DNA from: Salinibacillus kushneri
Lineage (GTDB): Bacteria; Bacillota; Bacilli; Bacillales; Alkalibacillaceae
DNA: 64,000 nucleotides
Reading direction: 5' to 3'
NCBI RefSeq assembly: GCF_900111405.1
Contig: NZ_FOHJ01000010.1
Location: forward strand, 49,460-113,459
A program made the position numbers and the translations under genes. Positions 17,311 through 26,553 of the stretch are shown here, piece by piece (within the stretch, counting starts at the first letter, position 1; every line of letters starts with the position of its first letter). The notes beneath the pieces were generated by a model. That model saw nothing but the letters and a program-made list of their open reading frames with translations. It was not told the origin of the DNA and ran no database searches.

Positions 17311-18453
17311 ATGGATGAATTAAATCAAGGAAAGTCTCTTTCTGAAGGAGATGTCGTAACAGGTAAAGTTGTAAAGGTAGAGGAAAAACATGCACTAGTG
17401 GATATCGATTATAAAGTAGAAGGAATTTTACCTATTAGTGAATTATCGAATCTTCATGTAGAGAAAATTACAGATGTTATATCTGAAGGAGATGAGGTAA
17501 CCCTTAAGGTGAAAAAAATTGAAGAAAACGATGATGAAAGCGAAGTTATATTATCAAAACGTTTAGTTGATGCTGAAAAGGTTTGGGAACAACTTGAGGA
17601 TAAATTGGCAAACGGAGAAGTATTTGAAGCAGAAATTAAGGAAGTCGTTAAAGGTGGACTTGTGGCTGATGTAGGTCTAAGAGGCTTTATACCGGCTTCA
17701 CATGTTGAAACTTATTTTGTTGAAGACTTTGAGGATTATAAAGGAAAAACGTTAACGTTAAAGGTAATCGAACTTGATCGTGAAAAAAACCGTGTCATTC
17801 TATCCCATAAAGCGGTCGAAGAGGAAGAGCAAGCTAAACAAAAGCAAGATGTTTTAGAGAAAATAAATGATGGAGATATTGTAGAAGGTGTCGTACAAAG
17901 ACTCACAGATTTTGGAGCCTTCGTAGATATTGGCGGAATTGACGGCTTAGTTCATATTTCCCAACTTTCTCATGAACATATTGACAAAGTTTCGGATGTT
18001 CTTTCAGAAGGAGAAACGATTAAGGTTAAAGTTTTATCCGTTGACCGTGATTCTGAACGCATCTCTCTATCTGTAAAAGATGTATTACCAGGACCTTGGG
18101 AAGGTATTGAATCCAAGGTGAAAGCAGGTGATGTCATTGAGGGCACCGTTAAGCGTCTTGTGAACTTTGGAGCTTTTGTTGAAGTACTACCAGGTATTGA
18201 AGGTCTCGTTCACATTTCCCAAATTTCAGATCGTCATATTGGAACACCTGGTGAAGTATTAGAAGTAGGTCAGAGTGTAAAAGTTAAAGTATTAGATGTA
18301 AGTGAAAAAGATAAAAAAATATCATTAAGTATACGGGAAGTAGAAAACGACCAGAATAAAAAAGAAATTGAACAGTATACAAAAGAACAGGATCAAGGCA
18401 CCTTCCAACTTGGTGATGTTATCGGAGAACAGCTAGGCAAGCTAAAAGAATAA
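17311..18453 (+). CDS. ypfD: Ribosomal protein S1 homologue (YpfD)
   Basis: 380 aa with four S1 RNA-binding repeats at about residues 10-80, 97-165, 183-253 and 268-340. The last two carry the clear consensus (GAFVDIGGIDGLVHISQLS and GAFVEVLPGIEGLVHISQIS). This is the short Firmicute S1-like protein, lacking the first ribosome-anchoring repeats of the six-repeat proteobacterial S1. It binds mRNA and may aid translation or mRNA stability. Start ATG 17311 after gaaggaggt. A weak ttgaca-like -35 at 17230 suggests its own promoter. The acidic C-terminus matches relatives. Confidence 0.93.
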   Translation: MDELNQGKSLSEGDVVTGKVVKVEEKHALVDIDYKVEGILPISELSNLHVEKITDVISEGDEVTLKVKKIEENDDESEVILSKRLVDAEKVWEQLEDKLANGEVFEAEIKEVVKGGLVADVGLRGFIPASHVETYFVEDFEDYKGKTLTLKVIELDREKNRVILSHKAVEEEEQAKQKQDVLEKINDGDIVEGVVQRLTDFGAFVDIGGIDGLVHISQLSHEHIDKVSDVLSEGETIKVKVLSVDRDSERISLSVKDVLPGPWEGIESKVKAGDVIEGTVKRLVNFGAFVEVLPGIEGLVHISQISDRHIGTPGEVLEVGQSVKVKVLDVSEKDKKISLSIREVENDQNKKEIEQYTKEQDQGTFQLGDVIGEQLGKLKE

Positions 18454-18468
18454 AAATTGGTGGTTAAT

Positions 18469-19491
18469 ATGAGTAGAGCACAAAGAAAAATATCGCACAT
18501 CAATGAAGTCGTAAAACAAACTCAATTTGAACCAAGCAGCTTTGATGAGATGGACATCATTCATCAAAGCTTAACTCCTTTAAATTGGGATCAGCTTTCT
18601 TTAGAAACTAAATGTGGCGAACTGTCTTTACGTTCGCCGCTTTTTATCAATGCTATGACCGGTGGTGGCGGATTTAAAACCACTGAAATTAATCAAAAAT
18701 TGGCCATTGCGGCTCACGAGAAAGATTTAGCTATTGCTGTGGGATCACAAATGTCAGCTCTTAAAGATGAAGAGGAAAAAAACACTTATGAAGTGGTTCG
18801 ACGTGAGCATCCAAATGGCACTGTAATTGCTAATATTGGTACTGAAGCCACTGTTAATCAAGCTTTAAGAGCCATTGATATGCTAGAGGCTAATGCTCTT
18901 CAGATTCATTTAAATGTAATGCAGGAGTTAATTATGCCTGAAGGGGACCGGGATTTTTCAGATCGTTTACAAAATATTGAACAGATCATTAAAAATGTGT
19001 CTATTCCGGTCATTATTAAAGAAGTTGGATTCGGTATATCAAAAGAAACGGCATTAAAATTGAAAAATATTGGCGTAGAGTACATAGATGTTGGCGGAAG
19101 AGGCGGAACAAGCTTTTCCAAAATTGAAAATAACAGACGAGAAGACCGTCTGCAGTCCTTAAATAATTGGGGAATACCAACACTTGTCTCTTTGAAAGAA
19201 GTTCAAGCAGCTTATCCCAGTGCACATTTAATAGCATCGGGCGGAATTCGCCACGGTTTAGATGGCGTAAAAGCCATGATTTCAGGTGCTAATATGTTTG
19301 GAATGGCAGGCCCTATGCTTCGTACTTTAGTTGACGAGGAGGTTGAAGGTCTGCTGAAGAAGATTGATTCTATTCATGATGAAATCAAAATTGTAATGAT
19401 GACTCTTGGGGTTTCAAAACCAAGTGAATTAAAAGGACGTCCACACGTATTGTTTGGAAAAACAAAAGACTGGATTAATCAGAGACTGTAA
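18469..19491 (+). CDS. fni: Isopentenyl-diphosphate delta-isomerase, type 2
   Basis: 340-aa FMN-dependent enzyme interconverting IPP and DMAPP. Family blocks are seen: NAMTGGGG near residue 62, an HLN motif near 144 and GGRGGTSF with the FMN-binding glycines near 210. Start at ATG 18469 (ttggtgg upstream), 15 bp after ypfD, not the TTG at 18457. B. subtilis Fni (YpgA) is at the same place. It supplies prenyl units for the heptaprenyl synthase encoded by hepS/hepT. Ends at a terminator. Confidence 0.95.
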   Translation: MSRAQRKISHINEVVKQTQFEPSSFDEMDIIHQSLTPLNWDQLSLETKCGELSLRSPLFINAMTGGGGFKTTEINQKLAIAAHEKDLAIAVGSQMSALKDEEEKNTYEVVRREHPNGTVIANIGTEATVNQALRAIDMLEANALQIHLNVMQELIMPEGDRDFSDRLQNIEQIIKNVSIPVIIKEVGFGISKETALKLKNIGVEYIDVGGRGGTSFSKIENNRREDRLQSLNNWGIPTLVSLKEVQAAYPSAHLIASGGIRHGLDGVKAMISGANMFGMAGPMLRTLVDEEVEGLLKKIDSIHDEIKIVMMTLGVSKPSELKGRPHVLFGKTKDWINQRL

Positions 19492-19516
19492 ATAAACGTT
19501 TATAGAATGAAAAAAG

Positions 19517-19547
19517 CACCTATACTAAAAGTGGTAGGTGTTTTTTT
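19517..19547 (+). terminator. Terminator of fni, abutting yphA
   Basis: Stem cacctat / gtaggtg with a T tract at 19541-19547. The T tract touches the yphA start codon and the 3' arm ggtaggtg is the only Shine-Dalgarno-like sequence before that gene. Confidence 0.75.
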
Positions 19548-20141
19548 ATGGAAATATGGATTTTTTACTGGTTAGCATGGTTATTGTGGATTATCGTTTA
19601 CTTTTTTAATCTTCATACAAACACAAGATTCTATTACTCTTGTTTTGTTTTATTACTTATTACGCTGTCCAATACTCATATATCTTTTCAAGGGATTATT
19701 CTTTTTGTCCCCTTAATGATAAACCTGATCCTAGGCTTAATAGTACTCTCGAAATCCAGTCAAAAATTTATCTCGATTAGTATAGCAATTTGCTTAAGCT
19801 TTGCCTATGGTGGTCTGCAAATATGGGAAAACTTTAATCCTCTGTGGTTATTTGTTTCAAGCTCTTTTCTTTCTGTATTCATCAGTATCATATTATTCTA
19901 TATATTTATAAAACAGCCATTAAATCGTATAGGTATTGCCCTCATTAGTACTTCTATGGGCCAAATGCTATATAGCTTTGTTGGGATTTCCTATGGATTT
20001 TTGGAATCTATTGGAGATTTGAAATATTTAACGGACGTTGTGCTAATCGTGATGACATTAATGGTGTGGTTTAAAATGAAACGTTTTAGTGAAATAATAG
20101 AACAAGGGATTAAAAATGGAGCATTTAGAATGAAAACGTAA
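19548..20141 (+). CDS. yphA: YphA-type integral membrane protein
   Basis: 197-aa very hydrophobic protein with six or seven predicted transmembrane helices and a short basic tail. Length, position between fni and der and overall hydrophobic profile match B. subtilis YphA (about 199 aa). No catalytic motif is visible and function is unknown. The start is directly at the T tract of the fni terminator, so translation must use the ggtaggtg arm on read-through transcripts, or the true promoter lies inside fni. Confidence 0.78.
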   Translation: MEIWIFYWLAWLLWIIVYFFNLHTNTRFYYSCFVLLLITLSNTHISFQGIILFVPLMINLILGLIVLSKSSQKFISISIAICLSFAYGGLQIWENFNPLWLFVSSSFLSVFISIILFYIFIKQPLNRIGIALISTSMGQMLYSFVGISYGFLESIGDLKYLTDVVLIVMTLMVWFKMKRFSEIIEQGIKNGAFRMKT

Positions 20142-20205
20142 AACAGCACCTCGGCAAAAGTTGTTTATTTAACCTTCATTTGCTAAAATATAAAGGCTAT
20201 ATACT

Positions 20206-20235
20206 TGCCCTTCTTTTAAGAGAAGGGTGTTTTCG
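20206..20235 (+). terminator. Probable terminator after yphA
   Basis: Seven-bp stem cccttct / agaaggg (20208-20214, 20221-20227) followed by tgttttcg. T run is short, so efficiency is uncertain. Confidence 0.6.
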
Positions 20236-20324
20236 TATATTGTTGAAGAAGAATTTGGATGTTTCAATCGTTTAACGTCCGTTTTTTTCGTTTATTAAAT
20301 GCAAAATATAAAGGATGAACAGAC

Positions 20325-21635
20325 ATGCAAAAATCTGTAGTTGCAATTGTAGGAAAACCAAATGTTGGAAAATCAACTATATTTAATCGACTGGTTGGAG
20401 AAAGAATAGCTATTGTGGAGGATGTTCCTGGAGTTACACGGGATCGTATATATGCAGAGGCCGAGTGGTTACATACAACATTCAATTTGATTGACACTGG
20501 CGGTATCGAAATGGGTGATGAACCATTAATGGTCCAAATGCGAAATCAAGCAGAAATTGCGATTGAAGAATCCGATGTTATCATTTTTATGATAGATGGC
20601 AAGGAAGGCGTAACCGCTGCTGATGAAGAAGTAACTCGTATGCTTTTTAAATCAAATAAACCTGTTGTGCTTGCGGTTAATAAAATGGACAATCCTGAAA
20701 TGAGAGACCGTATTTATGAGTTTTATTCATTAGGGTTTGGTGAACCATTTCCGATATCTGGAGCACACGGTTTAGGTCTGGGAGACTTACTTGATGAGGT
20801 TGTAAAACATTTTCCGGAACGGGAAATGGAAGATGTTGATGAAGATGTCATTCACTTTAGTTTAATTGGCAGACCTAATGTTGGTAAATCTTCATTAGTG
20901 AATTCTATATTAGGTGAAGAACGTGTTATTGTAAGTGATGTTGCCGGAACAACGAGGGACGCTATTGATACAAGCTTTGAAAAGGACGATAAGGAATTTG
21001 TTATTATTGATACAGCCGGAATGCGAAAACGCGGGAAGGTTTATGAAAAGACAGAAAAGTATAGTGTACTAAGGGCTTTAAAAGCAATTGAACGGTCTGA
21101 CGTCGTACTGTCCATCCTGGATGCCGATACGGGAATTATTGAACAGGATAAGCGTATTGCAGGCTATGCCCATGAGGCTGGAAAAGCAGTAGTCATCGTC
21201 GTAAATAAATGGGATACCGTTGAAAAAGGCGATAAAACGATGAAGGAATTTGAAGAAAAAGTTCAAAGGGAATTTCAATATCTGGATTATGCTCCGGTTG
21301 TTTTTCTTTCCGCTTTAACCAAAAAACGAATGCACACATTATTGCCTAAAATTATTGATGCTAGTGAAAATCATGCGAAAAGAGTGCAAACAAACCTACT
21401 GAATGAAGTGATTATGGATTCCCTGGCTCTTAATCCAACCCCGTCTATTAAGGGACGTAAGCTTAAGATTTTATATGCGACTCAAGTAGCCGTAAAACCA
21501 CCAACCTTCGTGGTCTTTGTAAATGATCCAGAGCTTATGCACTTTTCATACAAACGATTTTTAGAAAATCGTATTCGTGAGGCTTTTGGATTTGAAGGAA
21601 CACCGATTAAAATTTATGCCAGACAAAGGAAATAA
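20325..21635 (+). CDS. der: Ribosome-assembly GTPase Der (EngA)
   Basis: 436-aa GTPase with two tandem G domains and a C-terminal KH-like domain. First domain: GKPNVGKST near residue 10, DTGG, NKMD. Second: GRPNVGKSS near 182, DTAG, NKWD. It acts in maturation of the 50S subunit and is essential. RBS aaaggatg precedes ATG 20325. Followed by gpsA 16 bp later, as in B. subtilis. Confidence 0.97.
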   Translation: MQKSVVAIVGKPNVGKSTIFNRLVGERIAIVEDVPGVTRDRIYAEAEWLHTTFNLIDTGGIEMGDEPLMVQMRNQAEIAIEESDVIIFMIDGKEGVTAADEEVTRMLFKSNKPVVLAVNKMDNPEMRDRIYEFYSLGFGEPFPISGAHGLGLGDLLDEVVKHFPEREMEDVDEDVIHFSLIGRPNVGKSSLVNSILGEERVIVSDVAGTTRDAIDTSFEKDDKEFVIIDTAGMRKRGKVYEKTEKYSVLRALKAIERSDVVLSILDADTGIIEQDKRIAGYAHEAGKAVVIVVNKWDTVEKGDKTMKEFEEKVQREFQYLDYAPVVFLSALTKKRMHTLLPKIIDASENHAKRVQTNLLNEVIMDSLALNPTPSIKGRKLKILYATQVAVKPPTFVVFVNDPELMHFSYKRFLENRIREAFGFEGTPIKIYARQRK

Positions 21636-21651
21636 AAGGAGGACTTCTGTA

Positions 21652-22689
21652 ATGGGGAAAGTTGCGGTATTGGGAGCTGGAAGCTGGGGAACAGCTTTGG
21701 CACTAGTGTTAGGGGATAATCAGCACGATGTGAGATTATGGACACATCGTGAAGAACAAGCAGATACTATAAATACAACACGACAGAATAAAAAGTATTT
21801 AGAAGGAATCTCCCTTCCGGATAATGTCAAAGCGTATCATCAGCTTAATGAAGCGATTGCAGATGTAGAGACAATTGTACTTGTTGTTCCAACCAAGGCG
21901 ATTCGTGAGGTTTGCAGTCAATTAAAAGAACATCTACATCATAAAGTAACGCTTATTCATGCGAGTAAAGGGATTGAGCCTAATTCATTAAAGCGTGTGT
22001 CTGAAATGATTGAAGAAGAGCTGCCAAGAGATTTTTACGGCGAAGTAGTTGTTTTATCTGGTCCTAGTCACGCAGAAGAAGTAGGAGAACGACATCCTAC
22101 TACCGTAACCGTTTCATCAGTGGACATTGCGTTGGCTCAAAAAGCACAAGATTTATTTATAAATGATAAATTTCGCGTTTACACAAATCAAGATATTATT
22201 GGCGTTGAACTAGGCGGGTCTTTAAAGAATATTATTGCGTTAGGTGCTGGTATATCTGATGGATTGGATTATGGTGATAATGCTAAAGCTGCTCTTATAA
22301 CACGAGGTTTAGCTGAAATTGCCAGGTTAGGGGCAGCAATGGGGGCTAATCCTTTGACGTTTGCTGGTTTAACTGGTGTAGGAGATTTAATTGTTACTTG
22401 TACCAGTTCGCATAGTCGAAACTGGCGTGCAGGTTATAAGTTGGGCCAGGGTTATAAATTGGAAGATGTGTTAGAGCAAATGGGAATGGTAGTTGAGGGT
22501 GTAAGAACCACTCAAGCTGCTTATCAATTGTCTATTGAGGAAAACGTTGAAATGCCCATTACTAAAGGTTTATACAACTTACTATTTAACCATGAACGCC
22601 CAAAAGATATTGTAGATCAATTAATGAATAGAGGTAAAACACACGAAGTAGAAGAGTTGCCTGATGAATTTCGAAATCACACCCTTTAA
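21652..22689 (+). CDS. gpsA: NAD(P)-dependent glycerol-3-phosphate dehydrogenase
   Basis: 345-aa enzyme reducing dihydroxyacetone phosphate to sn-glycerol-3-phosphate for phospholipids. Rossmann motif GAGSWGTA at residues 7-14, the catalytic lysine in LGGSLKN near 192 and the substrate block ITRGLAEI near 225. The open frame runs back into der, but ATG 21652 preceded by aaaggaggac is the clear start and gives the usual length. Confidence 0.97.
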   Translation: MGKVAVLGAGSWGTALALVLGDNQHDVRLWTHREEQADTINTTRQNKKYLEGISLPDNVKAYHQLNEAIADVETIVLVVPTKAIREVCSQLKEHLHHKVTLIHASKGIEPNSLKRVSEMIEEELPRDFYGEVVVLSGPSHAEEVGERHPTTVTVSSVDIALAQKAQDLFINDKFRVYTNQDIIGVELGGSLKNIIALGAGISDGLDYGDNAKAALITRGLAEIARLGAAMGANPLTFAGLTGVGDLIVTCTSSHSRNWRAGYKLGQGYKLEDVLEQMGMVVEGVRTTQAAYQLSIEENVEMPITKGLYNLLFNHERPKDIVDQLMNRGKTHEVEELPDEFRNHTL

Positions 22690-22696
22690 TCAGCTC

Positions 22697-22723
22697 ACAC
22701 CCTTACTTCCATTGCATATAATA
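22697..22723 (+). promoter_or_regulatory. Candidate sigma-K promoter
   Basis: The bases AC at 22697-22698, a 16-base spacer, and CATATAATA at 22715-22723 fit the sigma-K pattern AC-N16-CATANNNTA. It lies 32 bp before the SpoVIF-type gene, a late mother-cell gene in B. subtilis. The element also contains TATAAT, so a sigma-A reading is possible, though no -35 is evident. Confidence 0.4.
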
Positions 22724-22754
22724 TGGTGAAACGTATTGACAAGGAGGTAGGGCA

Positions 22755-23018
22755 GTGGGGAAACAATCTGAAAATAATCTCTTTAATCAAATTGAAGACC
22801 ATACAAACATTTCTTCAGATGAAGTATTTAAAGTTGCTGATTCGGTAAAAAATGCTAATTTCTCTGATGAAAAGACCGTAAGACAATTAATACGCAGGCT
22901 TTCAAAAATGGCAAACAGACCTTTACCAAAGACGAAAGAGGATGAAATCGTTGAAATGATTACCAATCAGAATATACCGATGGATATGAACTCACTTCAA
23001 CAGATGCTTAAGAAATAG
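22755..23018 (+). CDS. Stage VI sporulation protein F-type protein
   Basis: 87-aa, highly charged alpha-helical protein of the SpoVIF (YjcC) family. Family signatures seen are DEVFKVADSVKNANFSDEKTVRQLI, the central basic RRLSKMAN stretch and a C-terminal MDMNSLQQMLKK. SpoVIF in B. subtilis is needed for coat assembly and full lysozyme resistance. Start GTG 22755 has a textbook aaggagg seven bases upstream. In B. subtilis spoVIF maps elsewhere, while many other Bacillaceae have this gene after gpsA. Confidence 0.82.
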   Translation: MGKQSENNLFNQIEDHTNISSDEVFKVADSVKNANFSDEKTVRQLIRRLSKMANRPLPKTKEDEIVEMITNQNIPMDMNSLQQMLKK

Positions 23019-23121
23019 ACTGCTTGGGCACTTGATGATACGGTTCATTTGAACAATGCATACAATAAACCGCAGCAATAAATCTTTATAGAGCTGCAAG
23101 GTAAGGGATATATTTAGTTTT

Positions 23122-23156
23122 CCGAGGTGTCTAGCCCCTTCACCTCGGCTTTTCTT
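23122..23156 (+). terminator. Terminator of the SpoVIF-type gene
   Basis: Eight-bp stem ccgaggtg / cacctcgg (23122-23129, 23141-23148) followed by cttttctttg. The rest of the 264-bp gap to yphE holds no gene that I can support. Confidence 0.75.
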
Positions 23157-23282
23157 TGTAATCAGATAATGAAAGATGGCCAATAAAACTAAAATAATCA
23201 CTCATCACCTTCCTTTTCTATCTTTATAGGAAAGGATGTGATATAATATGGACGAATTTGAAGTCCTTAAGGAGCGTTAATC

Positions 23283-23480
23283 ATGAGCAGGAGCATGCTA
23301 AATATGTATATATCTTTTGTGGGAATGGCGTTATTATTGATCGCAATGGGGTTAATCTATTTAAGCAGAAATAAACTTAAGGGTTTCTTTAGTGGAATAA
23401 TTGGTCTATTAGCTTACATATGTTTTATTTTCGGAAGCTTAATTATTTTCTATATTGTTTTTAGTGGTCCAACAGCGTAG
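23283..23480 (+). CDS. yphE: DUF2768 small membrane protein (YphE)
   Basis: 65-aa protein with two transmembrane helices (about 8-27 and 35-60) separated by a basic loop RNKLKG. Length and place match B. subtilis YphE (DUF2768), found only in spore formers. RBS aaggagcg precedes ATG 23283, and tgatataat about 40 bp upstream could be an extended -10. The stop codon is followed at once by the yphF transcript. Function unknown. Confidence 0.82.
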   Translation: MSRSMLNMYISFVGMALLLIAMGLIYLSRNKLKGFFSGIIGLLAYICFIFGSLIIFYIVFSGPTA

Positions 23481-23503
23481 TGATTAAAACGGAGGAATCT
23501 GAG

Positions 23504-24250
23504 ATGAAGATTTGGCTGGCCATTCTAAGTTTCGTGGTAATTGTTTTTCTTTCAGGCTGCTTATATCCTGAAGAGGAACTAAAGAAAAATCAAGTACCTG
23601 ATGACATGCAGTTGGAAATGGTACAGGAAGCTGTAACGAATTATAAAAATGATCATAATGGACAGTTGCCTATTAAAACACGTGATGCTGGTACTCCTAT
23701 ATTTATTAAGTATCCAATCAATTTTAAGACCTTGAAGCAAAATGGTTATTTATCTTCTACACCCGGAAATGCTTTTGAGCAAGGTGGTCATTATCAATAT
23801 GTGATAATCCATCCGGAAACGAAGGCGACGGTAAAATTAGTGGATTTACGATTATCAGAAACATTAAGGGAACTAAGCTTCAAATTAGAAGTCTATCGAA
23901 ACGAACATATTTATCCGCCGTTTGGTGAAGATGTAGCCTCAGGCCTGTATAAGATTGATATAGATAAACTGGGTCTGGAACAGCCGCCAGTTGTTAAAAG
24001 TCCATATACAGGTCAAAACCTGCCCATTTACATGGATACGAATGGTGAATTAGTCATTGATTATCGAAAGGATTTATATCAAGTCATACAAGAATATGAG
24101 CATGATTACAAGACCGGAGATGATATTCGCTATCTTTTAGCTGAACATTATCCTTTTGTACCGGCATACTCCATGCCATTTACAATTCAGGATGATGAGC
24201 CTGTATTTCAATCAACTGTAAACGATGAAAAGAATGATAATAATTCATAA
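23504..24250 (+). CDS. yphF: YphF-type lipoprotein
   Basis: 248-aa predicted lipoprotein: signal peptide ending in the lipobox LSGC near residue 16, so the mature protein starts at the cysteine and is anchored to the outer face of the membrane. The body contains two similar segments (VTNYKNDHNGQLPIK and LEVYRNEHIYPP) suggesting a duplicated fold. B. subtilis YphF is 244 aa in the same position. Start ATG 23504 after cggagga; the longer frame lacks this. Function unknown, linked by position to sporulation. Confidence 0.82.
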   Translation: MKIWLAILSFVVIVFLSGCLYPEEELKKNQVPDDMQLEMVQEAVTNYKNDHNGQLPIKTRDAGTPIFIKYPINFKTLKQNGYLSSTPGNAFEQGGHYQYVIIHPETKATVKLVDLRLSETLRELSFKLEVYRNEHIYPPFGEDVASGLYKIDIDKLGLEQPPVVKSPYTGQNLPIYMDTNGELVIDYRKDLYQVIQEYEHDYKTGDDIRYLLAEHYPFVPAYSMPFTIQDDEPVFQSTVNDEKNDNNS

Positions 24251-24252
24251 AA

Positions 24253-24279
24253 AGATGCCTATTATAGGTATCTTTTTTT
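24253..24279 (+). terminator. Terminator of yphE-yphF
   Basis: Eight-bp stem agatgcct / aggtatct with one G-T pair and a T7 tail. Confidence 0.8.
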
Positions 24280-24411
24280 ATGAGCAAGAATATAGTGTAT
24301 CGTGCCTGCTGTTTTAAAGCGAATAAAAATGCTGAAGCAGGAAGGGAAGAGGGCTTCATCCATCTTATTTATATTACATACCCTTACACTACGTTTTCTT
24401 AAATGTTTTAG

Positions 24412-24441
24412 TCATATTTTGATAGGACAACATCATAGACT
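24412..24441 (+). promoter_or_regulatory. Sigma-E promoter of spoIVA
   Basis: TCATATT at 24412-24418 fits the -35 KMATATT exactly. After 15 bases, CATAGACT at 24434-24441 matches the -10 CATACANT at all but one fixed base. It lies 73 bp before the TTG start of spoIVA, a sigma-E gene in B. subtilis. This also shows that the upstream part of the open frame (24302-24514) is untranslated leader. Confidence 0.72.
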
Positions 24442-24514
24442 TTTAGTGTTAAAGAATTGTATTCGTGTTTTGTATGATTCAAGGAGTGAAGTTCATGTAT
24501 CGGGAGGGGATCAC

Positions 24515-25993
24515 TTGGAAAGAGTCGATATTTTTAAGGACATATCGAAACGCACAAACGGAGATATTTACCTGGGAGTTGTAGGAGCTGTTCGGACGGG
24601 TAAATCAACCTTCATAAAGAAATTTATGGATCTTGTTGTTTTACCCAATATACAGGATGAAGGTGAAAAATCAAGAGCACAGGATGAATTGCCTCAGAGT
24701 GCAGCTGGTCGAACCATTATGACAACAGAACCCAAATTCATTCCTAACCAGGCGGTAACAGTCAATGTTGAGGAAGGATTAGATGTGAATGTACGTCTTG
24801 TTGACTGTGTAGGATATACCGTTGATGGAGCTAAAGGATTCGAAGATGAGAATGGACCAAGAATGATTAATACACCATGGTACGAAGAGCCAATTCCATT
24901 TCCTGAAGCAGCCGAAATTGGAACAAGAAAGGTAATACAGGAGCATTCCACAATTGGTGTTGTGGTTACAACGGATGGCTCGATTGGAGATATTCCACGT
25001 GATGATTATGTAGAAGCAGAAGAAAAAATTGTGAATGAGCTAAAGGAAGTAGGAAAACCGTTTATTATGGTACTAAATAGTGTTAACCCTCATTCGCAGG
25101 AGACTGAACTGCTTAGAGAAGAATTGAAGGAACATTATGATATTCCTGTTGTTGCTGTAAGTGTAGAAAATATGCGAGAACACGATGTCTATAACGTTTT
25201 ACGTGAAGCTTTATATGAATTCCCAGTATTAGAAGTGAATGTAAATTTACCTAGCTGGGTCATGGTACTAAAGGATGAACACTGGTTAAAACAGCGTTAT
25301 GAAGAAGCGATTCAGGATACAGTTAAAGATATTAAACGTCTTCGTGATGTTGACCGGGTTGTTGGGCACTTCTATGACTATGATTTCGTAGATCAAGCTC
25401 AATTGGCAGGGATGGAGATGGGAGATGGTATCGCTGAAATTGATCTCCAGGCACCTGATGAATTGTATGATCATGTATTAAAAGAGATTGTTGGTGTAGA
25501 AATTAGAGGAAAAGATCATTTATTGGAATTAATGCAGGATTTTGCTACTGCAAAACGCGAGTACGATCAAGTTTCTGAAGCCCTAAACATGGTGAAGCAA
25601 ACAGGCTATGGTATAGCAGCCCCTACACTGGAAGACATGGTTTTAGATGAACCCGAAATCATTCGACAAGGTTCAAGGTATGGAGTGAGACTGAAAGCCG
25701 TTGCACCTTCCATTCATATGGTAAAGGTTGATGTGGAATCTGAGTTTGCTCCAATCATTGGGACAGAAAAGCAAAGTGAAGAATTAGTGAGATACTTAAT
25801 GCAGGATTTTGAAGAGGATCCATTATCGATCTGGAAATCTGATATATTTGGCAGATCATTAAGTTCCATTGTTAGAGAGGGTATTCAGGCTAAGCTCTCC
25901 CTAATGCCGGAAAATGCACGATATAAATTGAAAGAAACATTGGAACGAATTATAAACGAAGGCAGCGGTGGCTTAATAGCAATTATTTTATAA
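24515..25993 (+). CDS. spoIVA: Spore coat morphogenetic ATPase SpoIVA
   Basis: 492-aa protein, exactly the B. subtilis length, when started at TTG 24515 (cgggagggg six bases upstream). The first residues MERVDIFKDISKRTNGDIYLGVVG align with the family. Walker A GAVRTGKST is at residues 25-33. SpoIVA hydrolyses ATP and polymerises on the outer forespore membrane as the coat basement layer, anchored by SpoVM. The extreme C-terminus GGLIAIIL is conserved and needed for localisation. The open frame upstream of the TTG contains the sigma-E promoter, so it is not coding. Confidence 0.97.
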   Translation: MERVDIFKDISKRTNGDIYLGVVGAVRTGKSTFIKKFMDLVVLPNIQDEGEKSRAQDELPQSAAGRTIMTTEPKFIPNQAVTVNVEEGLDVNVRLVDCVGYTVDGAKGFEDENGPRMINTPWYEEPIPFPEAAEIGTRKVIQEHSTIGVVVTTDGSIGDIPRDDYVEAEEKIVNELKEVGKPFIMVLNSVNPHSQETELLREELKEHYDIPVVAVSVENMREHDVYNVLREALYEFPVLEVNVNLPSWVMVLKDEHWLKQRYEEAIQDTVKDIKRLRDVDRVVGHFYDYDFVDQAQLAGMEMGDGIAEIDLQAPDELYDHVLKEIVGVEIRGKDHLLELMQDFATAKREYDQVSEALNMVKQTGYGIAAPTLEDMVLDEPEIIRQGSRYGVRLKAVAPSIHMVKVDVESEFAPIIGTEKQSEELVRYLMQDFEEDPLSIWKSDIFGRSLSSIVREGIQAKLSLMPENARYKLKETLERIINEGSGGLIAIIL

Positions 25994-25997
25994 AAAA

Positions 25998-26025
25998 AGC
26001 GGCAGAATGTGCCGCTTTTTTTATT
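25998..26025 (+). terminator. Terminator of spoIVA
   Basis: Seven-bp stem agcggca / tgccgct (25998-26004, 26010-26016) followed by a T tract. The tract overlaps the left 8-bp target repeat (26019-26026) of the IS1595-like element. Confidence 0.85.
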
Positions 26026-26117
26026 TGGCTCTGTTAAAGGTAAATGTTGATATTTTTGATACCTTCTCGAAATCTTAGTATAATTAATATGAGAACAAAC
26101 GTTCGGGGGTTTTAAGG

Positions 26118-26489
26118 TTGAACAGTACGTTTAGCGAATTGTTAAAGGACATTGATAAACGAACGCATATTAAAAAGGAAAAAGTGTATCAATGGGTAAA
26201 ACGCTATGTTGAACCTACATCCTCCGTTGGTGGTCGTTTAATCGAGGAGATGCGGGAGACTCGCTTCAAAGAAGGTTTTGAATGTCCTCACTGTACGTCG
26301 GAACACGTTGTTCGATTTGGAAAATACAATGGTCTCCAACGTTATCGTTGCAAGGCTTGCAGTAAAATCTTCACCGATACTACAAATGAAGGCACTAAAC
26401 ACAATATCAAAGAGTTCTTATTATCATCATTTGTATTTGAAATAACAGATACTTATGATAGTTTACGTTTATCTAAGTTAAACTTGTAA
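26118..26489 (+). pseudogene. Truncated IS1595-family transposase
   Basis: 123 aa from TTG 26118. It contains the helical N-terminus and the zinc ribbon (CPHC near residue 56 paired with CKAC near 78, then SKIFTDTT) characteristic of IS1595-type transposases. Full-length relatives continue for about 200 more residues with the DDE/DDNK catalytic core; here the frame diverges after TNEGTKHN into an unrelated tail and stops. The catalytic acidic residues are absent. It is a remnant, possibly still able to bind the terminal repeats. Confidence 0.75.
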
Positions 26490-26553
26490 CCTTTAACCTG
26501 TGAAACTTTCTTTTATAAACAATTGCCGTCTATTTAAAGGGGAAGAATATCAT

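Noticed and set aside
23122..23156. ccgaggtgtctagcccc... considered as another copy of the 47570 repeat
   Set aside because: Similarity is limited to a few bases; the perfect 8-bp stem and T tract explain it as a terminator.
23249..23279. Ten-codon open frame ending just before yphE
   Set aside because: Its ATG follows a -10-like TATAAT by one base, so it would lie upstream of the expected transcript start; the aaggagcg inside it is simply the yphE ribosome site.
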